A stretch of 64,000 bases of DNA from Nocardioides seonyuensis (GCF_004683965.1 NZ_CP038436.1:1178001-1242000), one strand, 5' to 3'; positions 1-9,885 are shown, counted from the first letter of the stretch. Numbers and translations: made by a program. The notes: a model not told the origin generated them from the letters alone.

Positions 1-1099
1 CTCGGTCGAGCCGCTCCCGCTGCGGCACGACGGTGTACTTCGGGTCCTTCGCTGACGCGATGCCGGCCTCGAAGACGCCGAACCGGGTGCACAGGGATCC
101 CGCCATGAGCGCAGCACCGGACACCACCGACACCGCCCGGCTGCGTCCGCCGACGAGCGCCCCGACCGCTCCCGCCGCGGTCAGCACCTTGCTGGCGCGC
201 ATGAGCCGTCCGGCGATGCCCTGGTGCAACGGCTCGGCCATCAGCCCCATGGACTGCTCCATCTTCCGCTCCGCGAGCAGCTCGACGACGGCGCCGCCGA
301 CGGCGTAGGTGCGCGCCGGCCCGGCTTGGGACGTCGGGGTGCCGACCATCGCCAGGCCCGCGGACGCCGCGGCAGCCGAGCCGCAGAACACGAAGGGCAG
401 CTCCTCGTGGGCGGAGTGCCACGACGGCGTGGCCGTGTCGGAGAGCAGCACGGCCGTGTAGGCCGCGACCGGCGGCGCCGTCAGCCCGGAGACCAGCCCC
501 GCGGGGGTGCCCAGCCTCGAGAGCAGCCCGACCAACGGGGCCCACCGCCCCCTCCGCACGGGCTCGGGCAGCATGTCGGCGACCTCCGCGGCGAAGGCGA
601 GCCCCGCGAAGGGCCCGTGCAACGTGAGGATCCACGTGCCGACCGACATCGGCGAGGTGAGCTTGACGACGCGCATCATGTTGAGGAAGCGACTGGGCCT
701 CCCGAGGTCGTGGACGAGGAAGCCGACGCTGAGCCCGAGGCCGCCGATCGAGCCGAACCTCGCCACCCGCCGAAGGGCGGGACGACCGGTCAGGTCCGCC
801 CCGGCCGCGAGCATCGCCGACCCGGCCGCCACCCCGCCGGTGAAGAGGTAGGCGGCGATGTCGTGCTCCCACGGCGCGGGCTTCACGACCTGGCGGCCGT
901 AGTAGGAGGTGAACTCAGCGTCCGGGACCATCACGTCGCCGACGCCCTCACGGCGCCGCTGGCCGCGGGCGTCCCGGCCGCCGCGAGCACCACGCCCGGC
1001 CCGTCGCGACGGACTGCCGCCGTGGGTGGGCTCGGACCACTCGGCCGGCTGCTGCCGCGTGCTGGTGTCGACCACCCGGTTGTCAGGGGGCTTGCTCAT
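1..1099 (-). CDS. NrfD-type membrane subunit of formate dehydrogenase (3' end cut by window edge)
   Basis: Integral membrane quinone-reducing or anchor subunit expected to pass electrons from the FdhAB pair to the menaquinone pool. The visible 366 codons begin with an Arg-rich, probably cytoplasmic extension of about 55 residues. A PWEHDIAAYLFTGG stretch at residues 76-89 follows, typical of the first NrfD transmembrane helix, and several hydrophobic segments come after it. The ATG overlaps the fdhB stop by 4 bp (ATGA), so the two genes are translationally coupled. The frame is open to base 1 and the C-terminus looks nearly complete. Family assignment rests on the motif and operon position. 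Confidence 0.85.
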   Translation of the reverse strand, partial: MSKPPDNRVVDTSTRQQPAEWSEPTHGGSPSRRAGRGARGGRDARGQRRREGVGDVMVPDAEFTSYYGRQVVKPAPWEHDIAAYLFTGGVAAGSAMLAAGADLTGRPALRRVARFGSIGGLGLSVGFLVHDLGRPSRFLNMMRVVKLTSPMSVGTWILTLHGPFAGLAFAAEVADMLPEPVRRGRWAPLVGLLSRLGTPAGLVSGLTAPPVAAYTAVLLSDTATPSWHSAHEELPFVFCGSAAAASAGLAMVGTPTSQAGPARTYAVGGAVVELLAERKMEQSMGLMAEPLHQGIAGRLMRASKVLTAAGAVGALVGGRSRAVSVVSGAALMAGSLCTRFGVFEAGIASAKDPKYTVVPQRERLDR

Positions 1100-2046
1100 G
1101 CACGCCTCCCGAGGAACGAGACCGCCGCGCCGGCCAGCATCGCCAGGGCGGCGACGCCCGCGCGGTTGAACATGCGCGGCAGGTCCTTCGTGGTCACCAC
1201 GGGGTCGGGCGGCAGCCCGTAGACCTCCGGCTCGTCGAGCAGGAGGAAGAAGGCGCCGGTCCCGCCCACGCCGTCGTTGGGGTCGTTTCCGTAGAGGCGG
1301 GCGTCCATGATGCCCTGCTCGTGGAGCGCCGCCACCCGCTCGTCGGCGCGGCGACGCAGCTCGTCGACGTCGCCGTACTGGATGGACTCGGTGGGGCACG
1401 CGTTGGCGCAGGCCGGACGCTGGCCGTCGGTGAGCCGGTCGTAGCAGAGCGTGCACTTCTGCGCGATGCCGATGTTCTCGGCACCGTCGGGTCCGCGACG
1501 CCGGTCGATCACCCCGAACGGGCAGGCCGCGACGCAGTAGCCGCAGCCGTTGCAGATGTCGTCCTGCACCACGACCGTGCCGAACTCGGTGCGGAACAGC
1601 GAGCCTGTCGGGCAGACGTCCAGGCACGCTGCGTGGGTGCAGTGCTTGCACACGTCGGACTCCATCAGCCAGCGGAAGTCCGGCTTCGCCTCGTCGGGGA
1701 CGACCGGGGCACCCATCTCCGGCATGCCCAGGTCGACGGCCGGCCGCGGCAGGTCGGCCTGCTGGCCCGGTTGGCCGGCGGTGCCGCCTGCCGGCCCGGG
1801 GCGCTCGATGAACGCCACGTGGCGCCACTGGTTGGCGTTGAGCGAGTGGCTGTTGTCGTAGGAGGTGCCGAGCATCTCGAAGAGGTTCTCCGGGACGTCG
1901 TTCCACTCCTTGCACGCCACCTCGCAGGCCTTGCACCCGATGCACACGGAGGTGTCGGTGAAGAAGCCCTTCCGTGCCGGGGGGTCGGCATATCCCGCGT
2001 CCGCGGCCGGGTCCACCGGCCCGAAGAGGCTGTTGCGCCCGATCAT
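1096..2046 (-). CDS. fdhB: Formate dehydrogenase iron-sulfur subunit (four [4Fe-4S] motifs)
   Basis: Electron-transfer subunit between the molybdopterin/selenocysteine site in FdhA and the membrane subunit. The 316-residue product has four ferredoxin-type cysteine clusters: CIGCKACEVAC at 35-45, CKHCTHAACLDVC at 133-145, CNGCGYCVAAC at 165-175 and CTLCYDRL at 198-205 with paired cysteines at 213-217. A single hydrophobic helix near the C-terminus (about residues 288-310) resembles the membrane anchor of E. coli FdnH. The ATG overlaps the fdhA stop by 4 bp. Confidence 0.93.
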   Translation of the reverse strand: MIGRNSLFGPVDPAADAGYADPPARKGFFTDTSVCIGCKACEVACKEWNDVPENLFEMLGTSYDNSHSLNANQWRHVAFIERPGPAGGTAGQPGQQADLPRPAVDLGMPEMGAPVVPDEAKPDFRWLMESDVCKHCTHAACLDVCPTGSLFRTEFGTVVVQDDICNGCGYCVAACPFGVIDRRRGPDGAENIGIAQKCTLCYDRLTDGQRPACANACPTESIQYGDVDELRRRADERVAALHEQGIMDARLYGNDPNDGVGGTGAFFLLLDEPEVYGLPPDPVVTTKDLPRMFNRAGVAALAMLAGAAVSFLGRRA

Positions 2047-5000
2047 CCGTCCTCATCCTCCTCGGAGTCGTCCTGCAGGGCCGCCGAGGCGGCCTGGGCC
2101 GCTGCCGACGCCGTGACGGCTGACGGGTAGACGTCCTCGACCACGCCCGAGCGCTCGCGGTAGCCCCTGACGTAGTCGCGGAGCTCAGGTCCTCGCGGCC
2201 GGCGGCCGGGCTGGACGTCGCAGGTGCCGACCTTCGACTCCTGGATCAGCACGTTGGGGTCGAGGGTGATCCCGAACAGGTCGTTGGTCGAGTCGCCGCT
2301 CACGAGTCCGCCCTGTCCCCAGTGGTACGGCATCCACACCTGGTGGACCCTCCGGCCCTCCACGCGGAGGGGGCGCAGGCGGTCGGTGACCAGGACGCGG
2401 CCCTCGATCGCCGAGCGGGCGGTGATGACGTGGCACCAGCCCATGTGCTCCAGGCCGCGCTCCTCGGCAAGCTCCGGGGAGACCTCGACGAACATCTCCG
2501 GCTGCAGCTCGGCGAGGTGCTCGAGGAAGCGGCTCATCCCCCCGGCGGTGTGGTGCTCGGTGAGCCGGCTCGTGGTGAAGATGAAGGGGAAGACGCCGTC
2601 GTCGCCCTCCGGCGGCGAGGGATTCATCCGGTTGGCGGAGCGGTTGTACTCCTTGCGGGTGGGGTTGGACTGCTGTCCGTAGAGCGGGTTGCGGAACGGC
2701 GACTCGACCGGCTCGTAGTGGGTGGGCAGCGGTCCGTCGATGAGCCCCTGCGGCGCGAACAGCGCGCCCTTCCCGTCGCCCTGCATGATGAAGGGGTCGA
2801 TCCCCTCGATGGCCGCGACGCCGTCGGACCCCTCGGGCGCGCGGTACGACGGCGGCTTGGTCTTCTCGAAGTCGGGGACGTCGGCACCGGTCCACTCGCG
2901 CTTCTCGTCGTCCCACCAGACGTAGGCCTTGCGCTCGCTCCAGGGCCTCCCCTCGGGGTCGGCCGACGCGCGGTTGTAGAGGATCCGCCGGTTCATGGGC
3001 CAGACCCAGCCCCACTCGGGGGCGACGTAGGACTGGTCGTGGCGCGACTTGCGGCGCGCCGCCTGGTTGACGCCGTCGGCGTAGACGCCGGTGTAGATCC
3101 AGCAACCGCCGAGCGTCGACCCGTCGTCCTTCATCTCGGTGAACGACGAGAGCGGACGGCCGGTGGCGACCTCGTAGCCGTTGATCTCCTGCAGCACCGC
3201 CTCGGCGGAAGGCTCGTCGTGCTGGCCGTGCACCGGGTAGTCCCAGGCGAGGTCGAGCAGTGGACGGTCCCGCTCGTCGGTGGAGTCCGCCAGCCGTTCC
3301 CGCATCATCCGGCCCAGGTGGTAGAAGAACCACAGGTCGGACCTGGCGTCACCCGGCGGCTCGACCGCCCTCTCGCGCCACTGGAGCATCCGCTGGGTCT
3401 GGGTGAAGGTGCCCTCCTTCTCGGCGTACGACGCGGCGGGGAACAGGAAGACCTCGGTCGCGCACTCCTCGGGGACGATCTCCCCGGTCTCCACCTCGGG
3501 GGAGTCCTTCCAGAAGGTCGCCGACTCGATCTCGAACAGGTCGCGCACGACCAGCCAGTCGAGGTTGGCCATGCCCAGGCGCTGCGCACGTCCGTGTGCG
3601 GAGCCGACGGCAGGGTTCTGGCCGAGGAGGAAGTAGCCCTTCACCTTCCCGTCGATCATGTCGAGGGTGGTGCGGTAGGTCCCGTGGTCACCCGTGATCT
3701 TCGGCAGGTGGTCGAAGCAGAAGTCGTTCTCGGGCGTCGCCTTGTCGCCCCAGTAGGCCTTGAGCAGGTTGACCGCATAGGCCCGCGAGAGCGACCAGAA
3801 GCCCTTGCTGCCGGGGTTGCGGACGCTGTCGATCCACTCGTCCAGGCTCTGGTGGGACTCGGCGTTCGGCATGGGGAGGTAGCCGGGCAGCAGGTTGAAC
3901 AGCGTCGGGATGTCGGTCGAGCCCTGGATGCTGGCGTGTCCGCGCAGCGCCATGATGCCGCCGCCGGGCCGTCCCATGTTGCCCAGCAGCAGCTGCAGGA
4001 TGGAGCCGGTGCGGATGTACTGCACACCGACGCTGTGCTGGGTCCAGCCGACGCTGTAGACGAGGGCCGTGGTGCGCTCGCGGCCGGAGTTCTCCGTCCA
4101 GGCGCGGCACACCTCGAGGAAGTCTGCCTCGGAGATGCCGCAGGTCTGCTCGACCATCTCGGGCGTGTAGCGCGAGAAGTGGCGCTTGAGGATCTGGTAG
4201 ACGCAGCGAGGGTGCTGGAGGCTGGGGTCACGCGGTGGGTTCGCGGTCACCTGCATGCCGTGCGACTCGTTCTGCATGCCCGCGGCGGTCTCCCGCTGCT
4301 CCTCGGTGTCCTCGGAGTCGTCGGCCTGCGCCTCGCCCAGCTCGGCGTCGGTGTCCTCGGACGCGTACTGCCAGCTGGTCGGGTCGTAGGTGCGCGTCTC
4401 GGCGTCGAAGCCGGAGAAGAGCCCGTCGAGGTCGTCGGTGTCGGCGTAGTTCTCGCTGACGATGTTCGCCGCGTTGGTGTAGTTGACGACGTACTCGCGG
4501 AAGTCGAGCTCGTGGGTCAGCACGTAGTTGACGATCCCCCCGAGGAAGGCGATGTCGCTGCCGACGCGGATCGGCACGAACGTGTCGGCCAGCGCGCTCG
4601 TGCGGGTGAACCGTGGGTCGACGTGGATCACCCGGGCGCCGCGCTTCTTCGCCTCCACGACCCACTGGAAGCCCACCGGGTGGGCCTCGGCCATGTTCGA
4701 GCCCTGGATGACGATGCAGTCAGCGTTGGCGAGGTCCTGCTGGAACCCGGTGGCGCCGCCGCGACCGAAGCTGGTCCCCAGACCGGGGACGGTGGCGGAG
4801 TGTCAAATACGAGCCTGGTTCTCGATCTGGATGGCGCCCATCGCGGTGAAGAGCTTCTTGATGAGGTAGTTCTCCTCGTTGTCCAGCGTGGCGCCGCCGA
4901 GGCTCGCGATGCCCATCGTGCGCCGCAGCCACCGGCCCTCCTCGTCCTTGTCCTGCCAGAACTGGCGCCGGGTCCTGAGGACCCGGTCGGTGAGCATCTC

Positions 5001-5390
5001 CATGGCGGTGTCGGCGTCGAGGTCCTCCCACTCGGTGCCGTAGGGCCGCCGGTACTTCACCGTGGTGACGCGCTGGTCGCTGGTCACCAGGTTCTTGCTG
5101 GCGGATCCCTTGGGGCAGAGCCGGCCGCGGTTGACCGGGGACTCCGGGTCACCCTCGATCTGGACGATCTGCTCGTCCTTGACGTAGATGTTCTGGGCAC
5201 AGCCCACTGCGCAGTAGGGGCAGACACTGCGCGCCACGCGGTCGGCGGTGCTGGTGCGAGGCTGCACCTCGTCGGTACGCCGCGAGCGCACCGCGGCGCC
5301 GCGTCCGAGGAAGTCGCCGCCGGTCAGCTGGCGCAGGACGGGCCACGGGAGCAGGGACCGGCGAGCTCCACCGCTCCCCTGAGAGGCCAT
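2043..5390 (-). CDS. fdhA: Selenocysteine-containing formate dehydrogenase alpha subunit (TGA at 4803-4805 read as Sec)
   Basis: Catalytic molybdopterin subunit that oxidises formate to CO2. An in-frame TGA at 4803-4805 splits the gene, but the reading frame continues for 919 more codons. The context ...ARI-U-HSATVPG matches the Sec site of known formate dehydrogenases. The N-terminal [4Fe-4S] motif has C57, C60, C64 and C92. With Sec at residue 196 the product is about 1115 aa. I chose the ATG at 5390 because AGGAGG lies 8 nt upstream; a GTG at 5399 overlaps that ribosome site. No clear Tat signal is visible, so a cytoplasmic-facing site is inferred. An acidic insertion occupies about residues 343-372. 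Annotation pipelines are likely to split this gene. Confidence 0.93.
4761..4802 (-). promoter_or_regulatory. Bacterial SECIS element directing Sec insertion in fdhA
   Basis: Immediately after the fdhA TGA, the mRNA can form a hairpin with a GTCCCC/GGGGAC stem (4785-4790 with 4774-4779) and a GGTCT loop (4780-4784). The loop begins 18 nt after the TGA. The GGUCU apical loop and its 18-nt distance are the same as in E. coli fdhF as I recall it. The expected partner SelB is encoded at 8086-9855. Confidence 0.88.
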
Positions 5391-5487
5391 GGCGTCCACC
5401 TCCTGGCTCGCGCAGCACCCCGGCTCTTCCCGGCACGTCGACCGTAGGCGTACCCACTGTGACGGTCAACACACCTGCGAGGTCAGG

Positions 5488-6531
5488 TCATCTCACGACG
5501 ATCGCGTGCTCCTGGGCTGGGACCAGCTCTCCGACCACGGGGTGCCCGGGGACCTCGCCCGCCACCAGCAGCCCACCTGAGGTCTGCGCGTCGGCCAGCA
5601 GGAGGAGCTCGTCCTCGTCGATGCCCGATCCCGCCCCGACATGGGGGCGCACCCAGTCGAGGTTGCGCCTGCTCCCGCCTGGCACGAACCCCTCGGCCAG
5701 CGAGCGGCGCGCCCCGTCGACGTACGGCACCGCAGCGGCGTCGACGACCGCGGTCACGCCGCTGGCACGGCACATCTTGAACAGGTGGCCAAGCAGCCCG
5801 AAGCCGGTCACGTCGGTGGCGGCGCGCAGGCCGGCACCGACGGCGAAGACGCTCGCCTCGCGGTTGAGCGTCGTCATCACCGCGACCGCCTCGGCGAACC
5901 ACTCCCCCGTGGCCTTGTGCCGGTTGTTGAGGACGCCGAGCCCCAGCGGCTTGGTCAGCGTCAGCGGGATCCCGGGGCGGGCGGCGTCGTTGCGCAGCAG
6001 CCGGTCGGGGTCGCCGAGGCCGGTGACTGCCAGCCCGTACTTCGGCTCGGGGTCGTCGATGCTGTGACCGCCCGCGAGGTAGGCGCCCGCCTCGCTGCAC
6101 ACCTCGCCGCCGCCGCGCAGGACCTCGGCAGCCAGCTCGAAGGGGATCCGGTCGCGGGGCCAGCCGAGCAGGTTGACCGCCACCACCGGCGTGCCGCCCA
6201 TGGCGTAGACGTCGGAGAGCGCGTTGGCGGCGGCGATCCGGCCCCACTCGTAGGGGTCGTCCACCACCGGGGTGAAGAAGTCGGCGGTCGCGATGACCGC
6301 CCGGCCGGTGCCGTCGGGGGCCGGGTCGATCCGCACCGCCGCCGCGTCGTCGCCGTCGTCGAGGCCCACCAGCAGGTCGCCACCGGCACGACTGCCGGGG
6401 AGGTCGCGCACGATCGCCTCCAGCTCGCCGGGCGGCACCTTGCACGCACAGCCACCACCGGCAGCGAACTGGGTGAGCCGGATCGCGGCACCCGTCGGCC
6501 GGGACGTCTGGTCGGGCGCCTCGGTGCTCAT
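5488..6531 (-). CDS. selD: Selenide, water dikinase
   Basis: Makes selenophosphate, the selenium donor for Sec-tRNA synthesis, from selenide and ATP. The 347-residue product has the N-terminal GGGCACK motif (residues 26-32), equivalent to the catalytic Cys/Lys loop GCGCK of E. coli SelD, followed by AIRS-type ATP-binding sequence. The gene is directly upstream of fdhA with about 97 bp between them on the same strand, and diverges from the tRNA-Sec/selA/selB block. The active-site cysteine is encoded as Cys, not Sec. Confidence 0.93.
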   Translation of the reverse strand: MSTEAPDQTSRPTGAAIRLTQFAAGGGCACKVPPGELEAIVRDLPGSRAGGDLLVGLDDGDDAAAVRIDPAPDGTGRAVIATADFFTPVVDDPYEWGRIAAANALSDVYAMGGTPVVAVNLLGWPRDRIPFELAAEVLRGGGEVCSEAGAYLAGGHSIDDPEPKYGLAVTGLGDPDRLLRNDAARPGIPLTLTKPLGLGVLNNRHKATGEWFAEAVAVMTTLNREASVFAVGAGLRAATDVTGFGLLGHLFKMCRASGVTAVVDAAAVPYVDGARRSLAEGFVPGGSRRNLDWVRPHVGAGSGIDEDELLLLADAQTSGGLLVAGEVPGHPVVGELVPAQEHAIVVR

Positions 6532-6557
6532 GCTCCCAACCTAGGCCTCCAGGTGGC

Positions 6558-6563
6558 TAGGGT
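6558..6563 (+). promoter_or_regulatory. Candidate -10 box for tRNA-Sec
   Basis: TAGGGT lies 12 nt before the 5' end of tRNA-Sec, inside the 44-bp divergent gap between selD and the tRNA gene. Actinobacterial -10 boxes often read TANNNT. No strong -35 is evident. Confidence 0.4.
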
Positions 6564-6575
6564 GAACCTGCGCGT

Positions 6576-6670
6576 GGAGGCGTTCCTCGTCTGGTGACGG
6601 GCGCGGTCCTCAACACCGTTGTGGCCGAGCATCTCGGTCAGGCGGGTTCGATTCCCGTCCGCCTCCGCCA
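6576..6670 (+). tRNA. selC: tRNA-Sec, anticodon TCA
   Basis: The 95-nt gene folds as a selenocysteine tRNA. The acceptor stem GGAGGCG (6576-6582) pairs with CGCCTCC (6660-6666), and a G discriminator and encoded CCA end at 6670. The D-stem has 6 bp closing a TGGT tetraloop (6586-6601), a hallmark of tRNA-Sec. The anticodon TCA is at 6610-6612. The long variable arm pairs CCGAG with CTCGG (6625-6637), and the T-loop is TTCGATT (6647-6653). The base before the anticodon is C (6609) rather than the near-universal U33. An eighth acceptor pair (6583/6659) would be a mismatch. Confidence 0.93.
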
Positions 6671-6711
6671 CGCGCGCTGACATCGTGGACGGGTACGACG
6701 GGAGGCGGCCG

Positions 6712-8082
6712 GTGGAGGAGCCCCAGGACCCCCGCCGCCGGGTGCCCCGCACCGACCTCGTGCTCGCCGACCCGCGGCTCCTGACCGCGGCCGAGCGGCT
6801 CGGCCAGGGCCTGGTGAAGAGGGTCGTCGTCGCCACGCTCGCACGCTGCCGTGCCGGGTTCCTCGCCCCCGACCCCGACGTCGTCACCGAGGCCGCCCTC
6901 GCCGCCCTGCCCGCCACCGCGACGACCCTGCGACCGGTCGTGAACGCGACCGGCGTGGTGGTCCACACCAACCTCGGCCGCGCACCGCTGTCGGCCGCCG
7001 CCGTCGAGGCGATGGTCCTGGCGGCCGGAGCCACCGACGTCGAGCTCTCCCTCGCCAGCGGCCGGCGGGACCGGCGCGGCCGCGGCACCCTCGCGGCCCT
7101 GGCCGACGCGGTGCCGGCTGCCGGCGGGGTGCACGTGGTGAACAACGGCGCCGCCGCCCTGGCGCTGGCCTCCCTGGCGCTCGCGGCGGGACGCGAGGTC
7201 GTGGTGGCCCGCGGCGAGATGGTGGAGATCGGTGACGGCTTCCGCATCCCCGAGCTCGTGGAGTCCGTCGGCGCGCGGCTGCGCGAGGTCGGCACCACCA
7301 ACCGCGTGCGGCTCGCCGACTACGAGGCGGCGATCGGTCCCCGGACGGCGTTCGTGCTGAAGGTCCACCCCTCGAACTTCGAGGTGCGCGGCTTCACCTC
7401 GACGGTCTCCGTCAAGGAGCTCGCCGGTCTGCTCGCCGGCCTGCCCGGCGAGAACGTCGTACCGCTCGTGGTGGACATCGGCTCCGGGCTGCTGAGATCA
7501 CACCCCCGACTGCCCGACGAGCCGGACGCGACCACGGTGCTGCGCGACGGCGCCGACCTGGTCACCGCGTCCGGCGACAAGCTGCTCGGCGGACCACAGG
7601 CGGGGCTGCTCCTCGGTGACGCAGGGCTCGTCGAGCAGCTGCGTCGCCACCCGTTCGCCCGTGCGCTGCGCGTCGACAAGCTGACGCTGGCCGCGCTCGA
7701 GGCCACGCTGACCGGGCCGGAGACACCGGTCGCCGCGGCGCTGCGCGCCGATGCGGGGGCGCTCCTGGCGCGGGCCAGGGCGGTGGCCGAGTCACTGGCG
7801 CACGAGCTCGACGACGACACCGGTTGGGCGATCGCCGTCCCGTCCACCGCCGCCGTCGGGGGCGGCGGGGCACCCGGCGTCGAGCTGGCGAGCGCCGCCG
7901 TCTCGCTGCCCGCCTCGCTGGCCACACTGCTGAGGCAGGGCGACCCACCGGTGGTCGGACGGGTGCGTGACGGCCGGCTGCTGCTCGACCTCCTGACGGT
8001 CGCGCCCGAGGACGACGCCACGCTGGTCACCGCCGTCGTCAGCGCCGTGGTCGCCGCTGCCGGCCGCGCGGACCAGGGTTGA
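6712..8082 (+). CDS. selA: L-seryl-tRNA(Sec) selenium transferase
   Basis: PLP enzyme that converts Ser-tRNA(Sec) to Sec-tRNA(Sec) using selenophosphate. The 456-aa product includes VNATGVVVHTNLGRAPLS in the N-terminal half and SGDKLLGGPQAG around the PLP lysine. The frame is open upstream to 6619, but that would overlap tRNA-Sec. GTG at 6712 has GGAGG 6 nt upstream and is the better start. selB follows after 3 bp, so tRNA-Sec, selA and selB probably form one transcript. Confidence 0.92.
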   Translation: MEEPQDPRRRVPRTDLVLADPRLLTAAERLGQGLVKRVVVATLARCRAGFLAPDPDVVTEAALAALPATATTLRPVVNATGVVVHTNLGRAPLSAAAVEAMVLAAGATDVELSLASGRRDRRGRGTLAALADAVPAAGGVHVVNNGAAALALASLALAAGREVVVARGEMVEIGDGFRIPELVESVGARLREVGTTNRVRLADYEAAIGPRTAFVLKVHPSNFEVRGFTSTVSVKELAGLLAGLPGENVVPLVVDIGSGLLRSHPRLPDEPDATTVLRDGADLVTASGDKLLGGPQAGLLLGDAGLVEQLRRHPFARALRVDKLTLAALEATLTGPETPVAAALRADAGALLARARAVAESLAHELDDDTGWAIAVPSTAAVGGGGAPGVELASAAVSLPASLATLLRQGDPPVVGRVRDGRLLLDLLTVAPEDDATLVTAVVSAVVAAAGRADQG

Positions 8083-8085
8083 CCG

Positions 8086-9855
8086 GTGCACGTCGTCGCG
8101 ACCGCGGGCCACGTCGACCACGGGAAGTCGACGCTGGTCAAGGCGCTCACCGGCACCGAGCCCGACCGGCTCGAGGAGGAGCGCAGGCGGGGCCTGACCA
8201 TCGAGCTGGGCTATGCGTGGACGACCCTGCCCGGCCCGGACGGCGCGACGGAGCAGGAGGTCGCGTTCGTCGACGTACCCGGCCACGAGCGGTTCCTGCG
8301 CACCATGCTCTCCGGGGTCGGACCGGTGCCCGCCGCCCTGCTCGTGGTGGCGGCCGATGACCCGTGGATGCCCCAGGCCGCCGAGCACCTCGCTGCGCTC
8401 GCCGCCCTGGGGGTCGAGCACGCCGTCGTCGCGGTCTCCCGCACCGACCTGACAGACCCGAGTGCGACCGCCGCGCGCGCCCGCACCGAGATCGACCGCA
8501 CGCCGATGCGCGGGGCCGCCGTCGTCCCGGTCAGCGCTGTCACCGGGGCGGGTCTCGACGACCTGCGCCGGGCGATCGCCTCGATGGTCGCGTCGCTGCC
8601 GGCTCCCGACAGCGCTGCGGACGTGCGGCTGTGGGTGGACCGTTCCTTCCACGTGCGCGGCGCCGGCACGGTCGTCACCGGGACGCTGGCATCCGGCATG
8701 GTGCGGGTCGGTGACCGGCTCTCGGCCGGTGACCACGCCGGACCGGTCCGGGTCCGTGGGCTCCAGGCGCTCGGGACCGATCGCGAGACGGTGAGTGGGG
8801 TGGCCCGCGTGGCACTCAACATCGTGGCCGACGACCGCGCCGACGTGTCGCGGCACGCCGTCCTGGTCACCCCGGGCGCCTGGCTCTTCACAGGGGCCGT
8901 CGACGTGCGCCTGAGCCCCGCTGGGCACGATGCGCTCGAAGCCCCGCCGCCCGAGCGGTCCGTCCTGCACGTGGGGACGCTGGACGTCCCGGTCCGCGTC
9001 CGTCCCTTCGACGACCGGCACGTCAGGCTCACCCTCGACCATCCCGTGCCCCTGCGCATCGGCGACCGGGCCGTGCTCCGCGACCCGGGCAGCCGCCGCA
9101 TGTGGGGAGTGGGGGTGCTGGACCCGGCCCCACCACGGCTACGGCGACGCGGGTCCGGACGCAGGCGGGCGGAGCTGCTCGGCGCCCACCCAGGCGTGCC
9201 GGAGCTGTCCGGTGAGGTACGCCGGCGCGGCGTCGTGCACGCCGACCGGTTGCGGATGCTCGGGGTGGCCGTAGGACCCGGCGCCGGGTGGCTGGTCGAC
9301 GAGGCGGCCGGCGACGCCCTTCGCCGGCGGATGCGCGAGGTGGTGGACCGTCACGACGCCGAGCACCCGCTCGATCCCGGCATGCCGGTCCCGGCCCTGA
9401 CCCGGGTGCTGGCGCTGCCCGACCTCCAGGTGACGCTCGACCTGGTCGCGCCGCCCCTGCGGGTGACCGGTGGACGAGTGACCGCCTCCACCCCCGACCG
9501 AGGCCTGCCCGCCGACCTGGAGCGGTCGCTGTCGGCTCTCGCCTCCGATCTCTCGGACGCTCCGTTCGGAGCGCCCACGGCAGACCGGATGCGCGAGCTC
9601 GGCCTGGACCGCAGGTCAGTCGGCGCGGCTGCGCGGGCCGGCCGGCTGATCGACCTCGGCGACGGGATCGTGCTCCTGCCGGACGCCCCGGCCCGAGCGG
9701 TCGAGGAGCTGGCGGAGCTGGCCCAGCCCTTCACCACCAGCGAGGCGCGACAGCGCCTGGGGAGCACGCGCCGGGTCGTGCTGCCCCTGCTGGCCCACCT
9801 CGACCGGACCGGGTTGACCCGGCGGCACGACGACGACCGGCGCGAGGTCGTCTGA
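8086..9855 (+). CDS. selB: Selenocysteine-specific elongation factor
   Basis: GTPase that delivers Sec-tRNA to UGA codons carrying a SECIS element. The 589-aa product begins with the P-loop AGHVDHGKS and has the G3 motif DVPGHERF. The usual NKxD/TKxD G4 motif appears as SRTD, a variant. The C-terminal half is longer than in EF-Tu and ends in regions typical of the SelB winged-helix repeats that bind the SECIS hairpin. The start is GTG, 3 bp after selA. Confidence 0.93.
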   Translation: MHVVATAGHVDHGKSTLVKALTGTEPDRLEEERRRGLTIELGYAWTTLPGPDGATEQEVAFVDVPGHERFLRTMLSGVGPVPAALLVVAADDPWMPQAAEHLAALAALGVEHAVVAVSRTDLTDPSATAARARTEIDRTPMRGAAVVPVSAVTGAGLDDLRRAIASMVASLPAPDSAADVRLWVDRSFHVRGAGTVVTGTLASGMVRVGDRLSAGDHAGPVRVRGLQALGTDRETVSGVARVALNIVADDRADVSRHAVLVTPGAWLFTGAVDVRLSPAGHDALEAPPPERSVLHVGTLDVPVRVRPFDDRHVRLTLDHPVPLRIGDRAVLRDPGSRRMWGVGVLDPAPPRLRRRGSGRRRAELLGAHPGVPELSGEVRRRGVVHADRLRMLGVAVGPGAGWLVDEAAGDALRRRMREVVDRHDAEHPLDPGMPVPALTRVLALPDLQVTLDLVAPPLRVTGGRVTASTPDRGLPADLERSLSALASDLSDAPFGAPTADRMRELGLDRRSVGAAARAGRLIDLGDGIVLLPDAPARAVEELAELAQPFTTSEARQRLGSTRRVVLPLLAHLDRTGLTRRHDDDRREVV

Positions 9856-9885
9856 CGGCGTCCGTGGGGCCGGCCCGACGCAGGC

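Noticed and set aside
4803..5399. A 198-aa truncated formate dehydrogenase fragment ending at TGA
   Set aside because: The TGA is a Sec codon: the frame continues, a SECIS hairpin follows and all sel genes are nearby.
2322..5447. A plus-strand open frame of more than 1000 codons
   Set aside because: It is antisense to fdhA, with Arg/Val/Gly-biased translation caused by high GC codon positions and no domain.
6619..6711. An extended selA N-terminus
   Set aside because: It would overlap tRNA-Sec and has no ribosome site; GTG 6712 has GGAGG 6 nt upstream.
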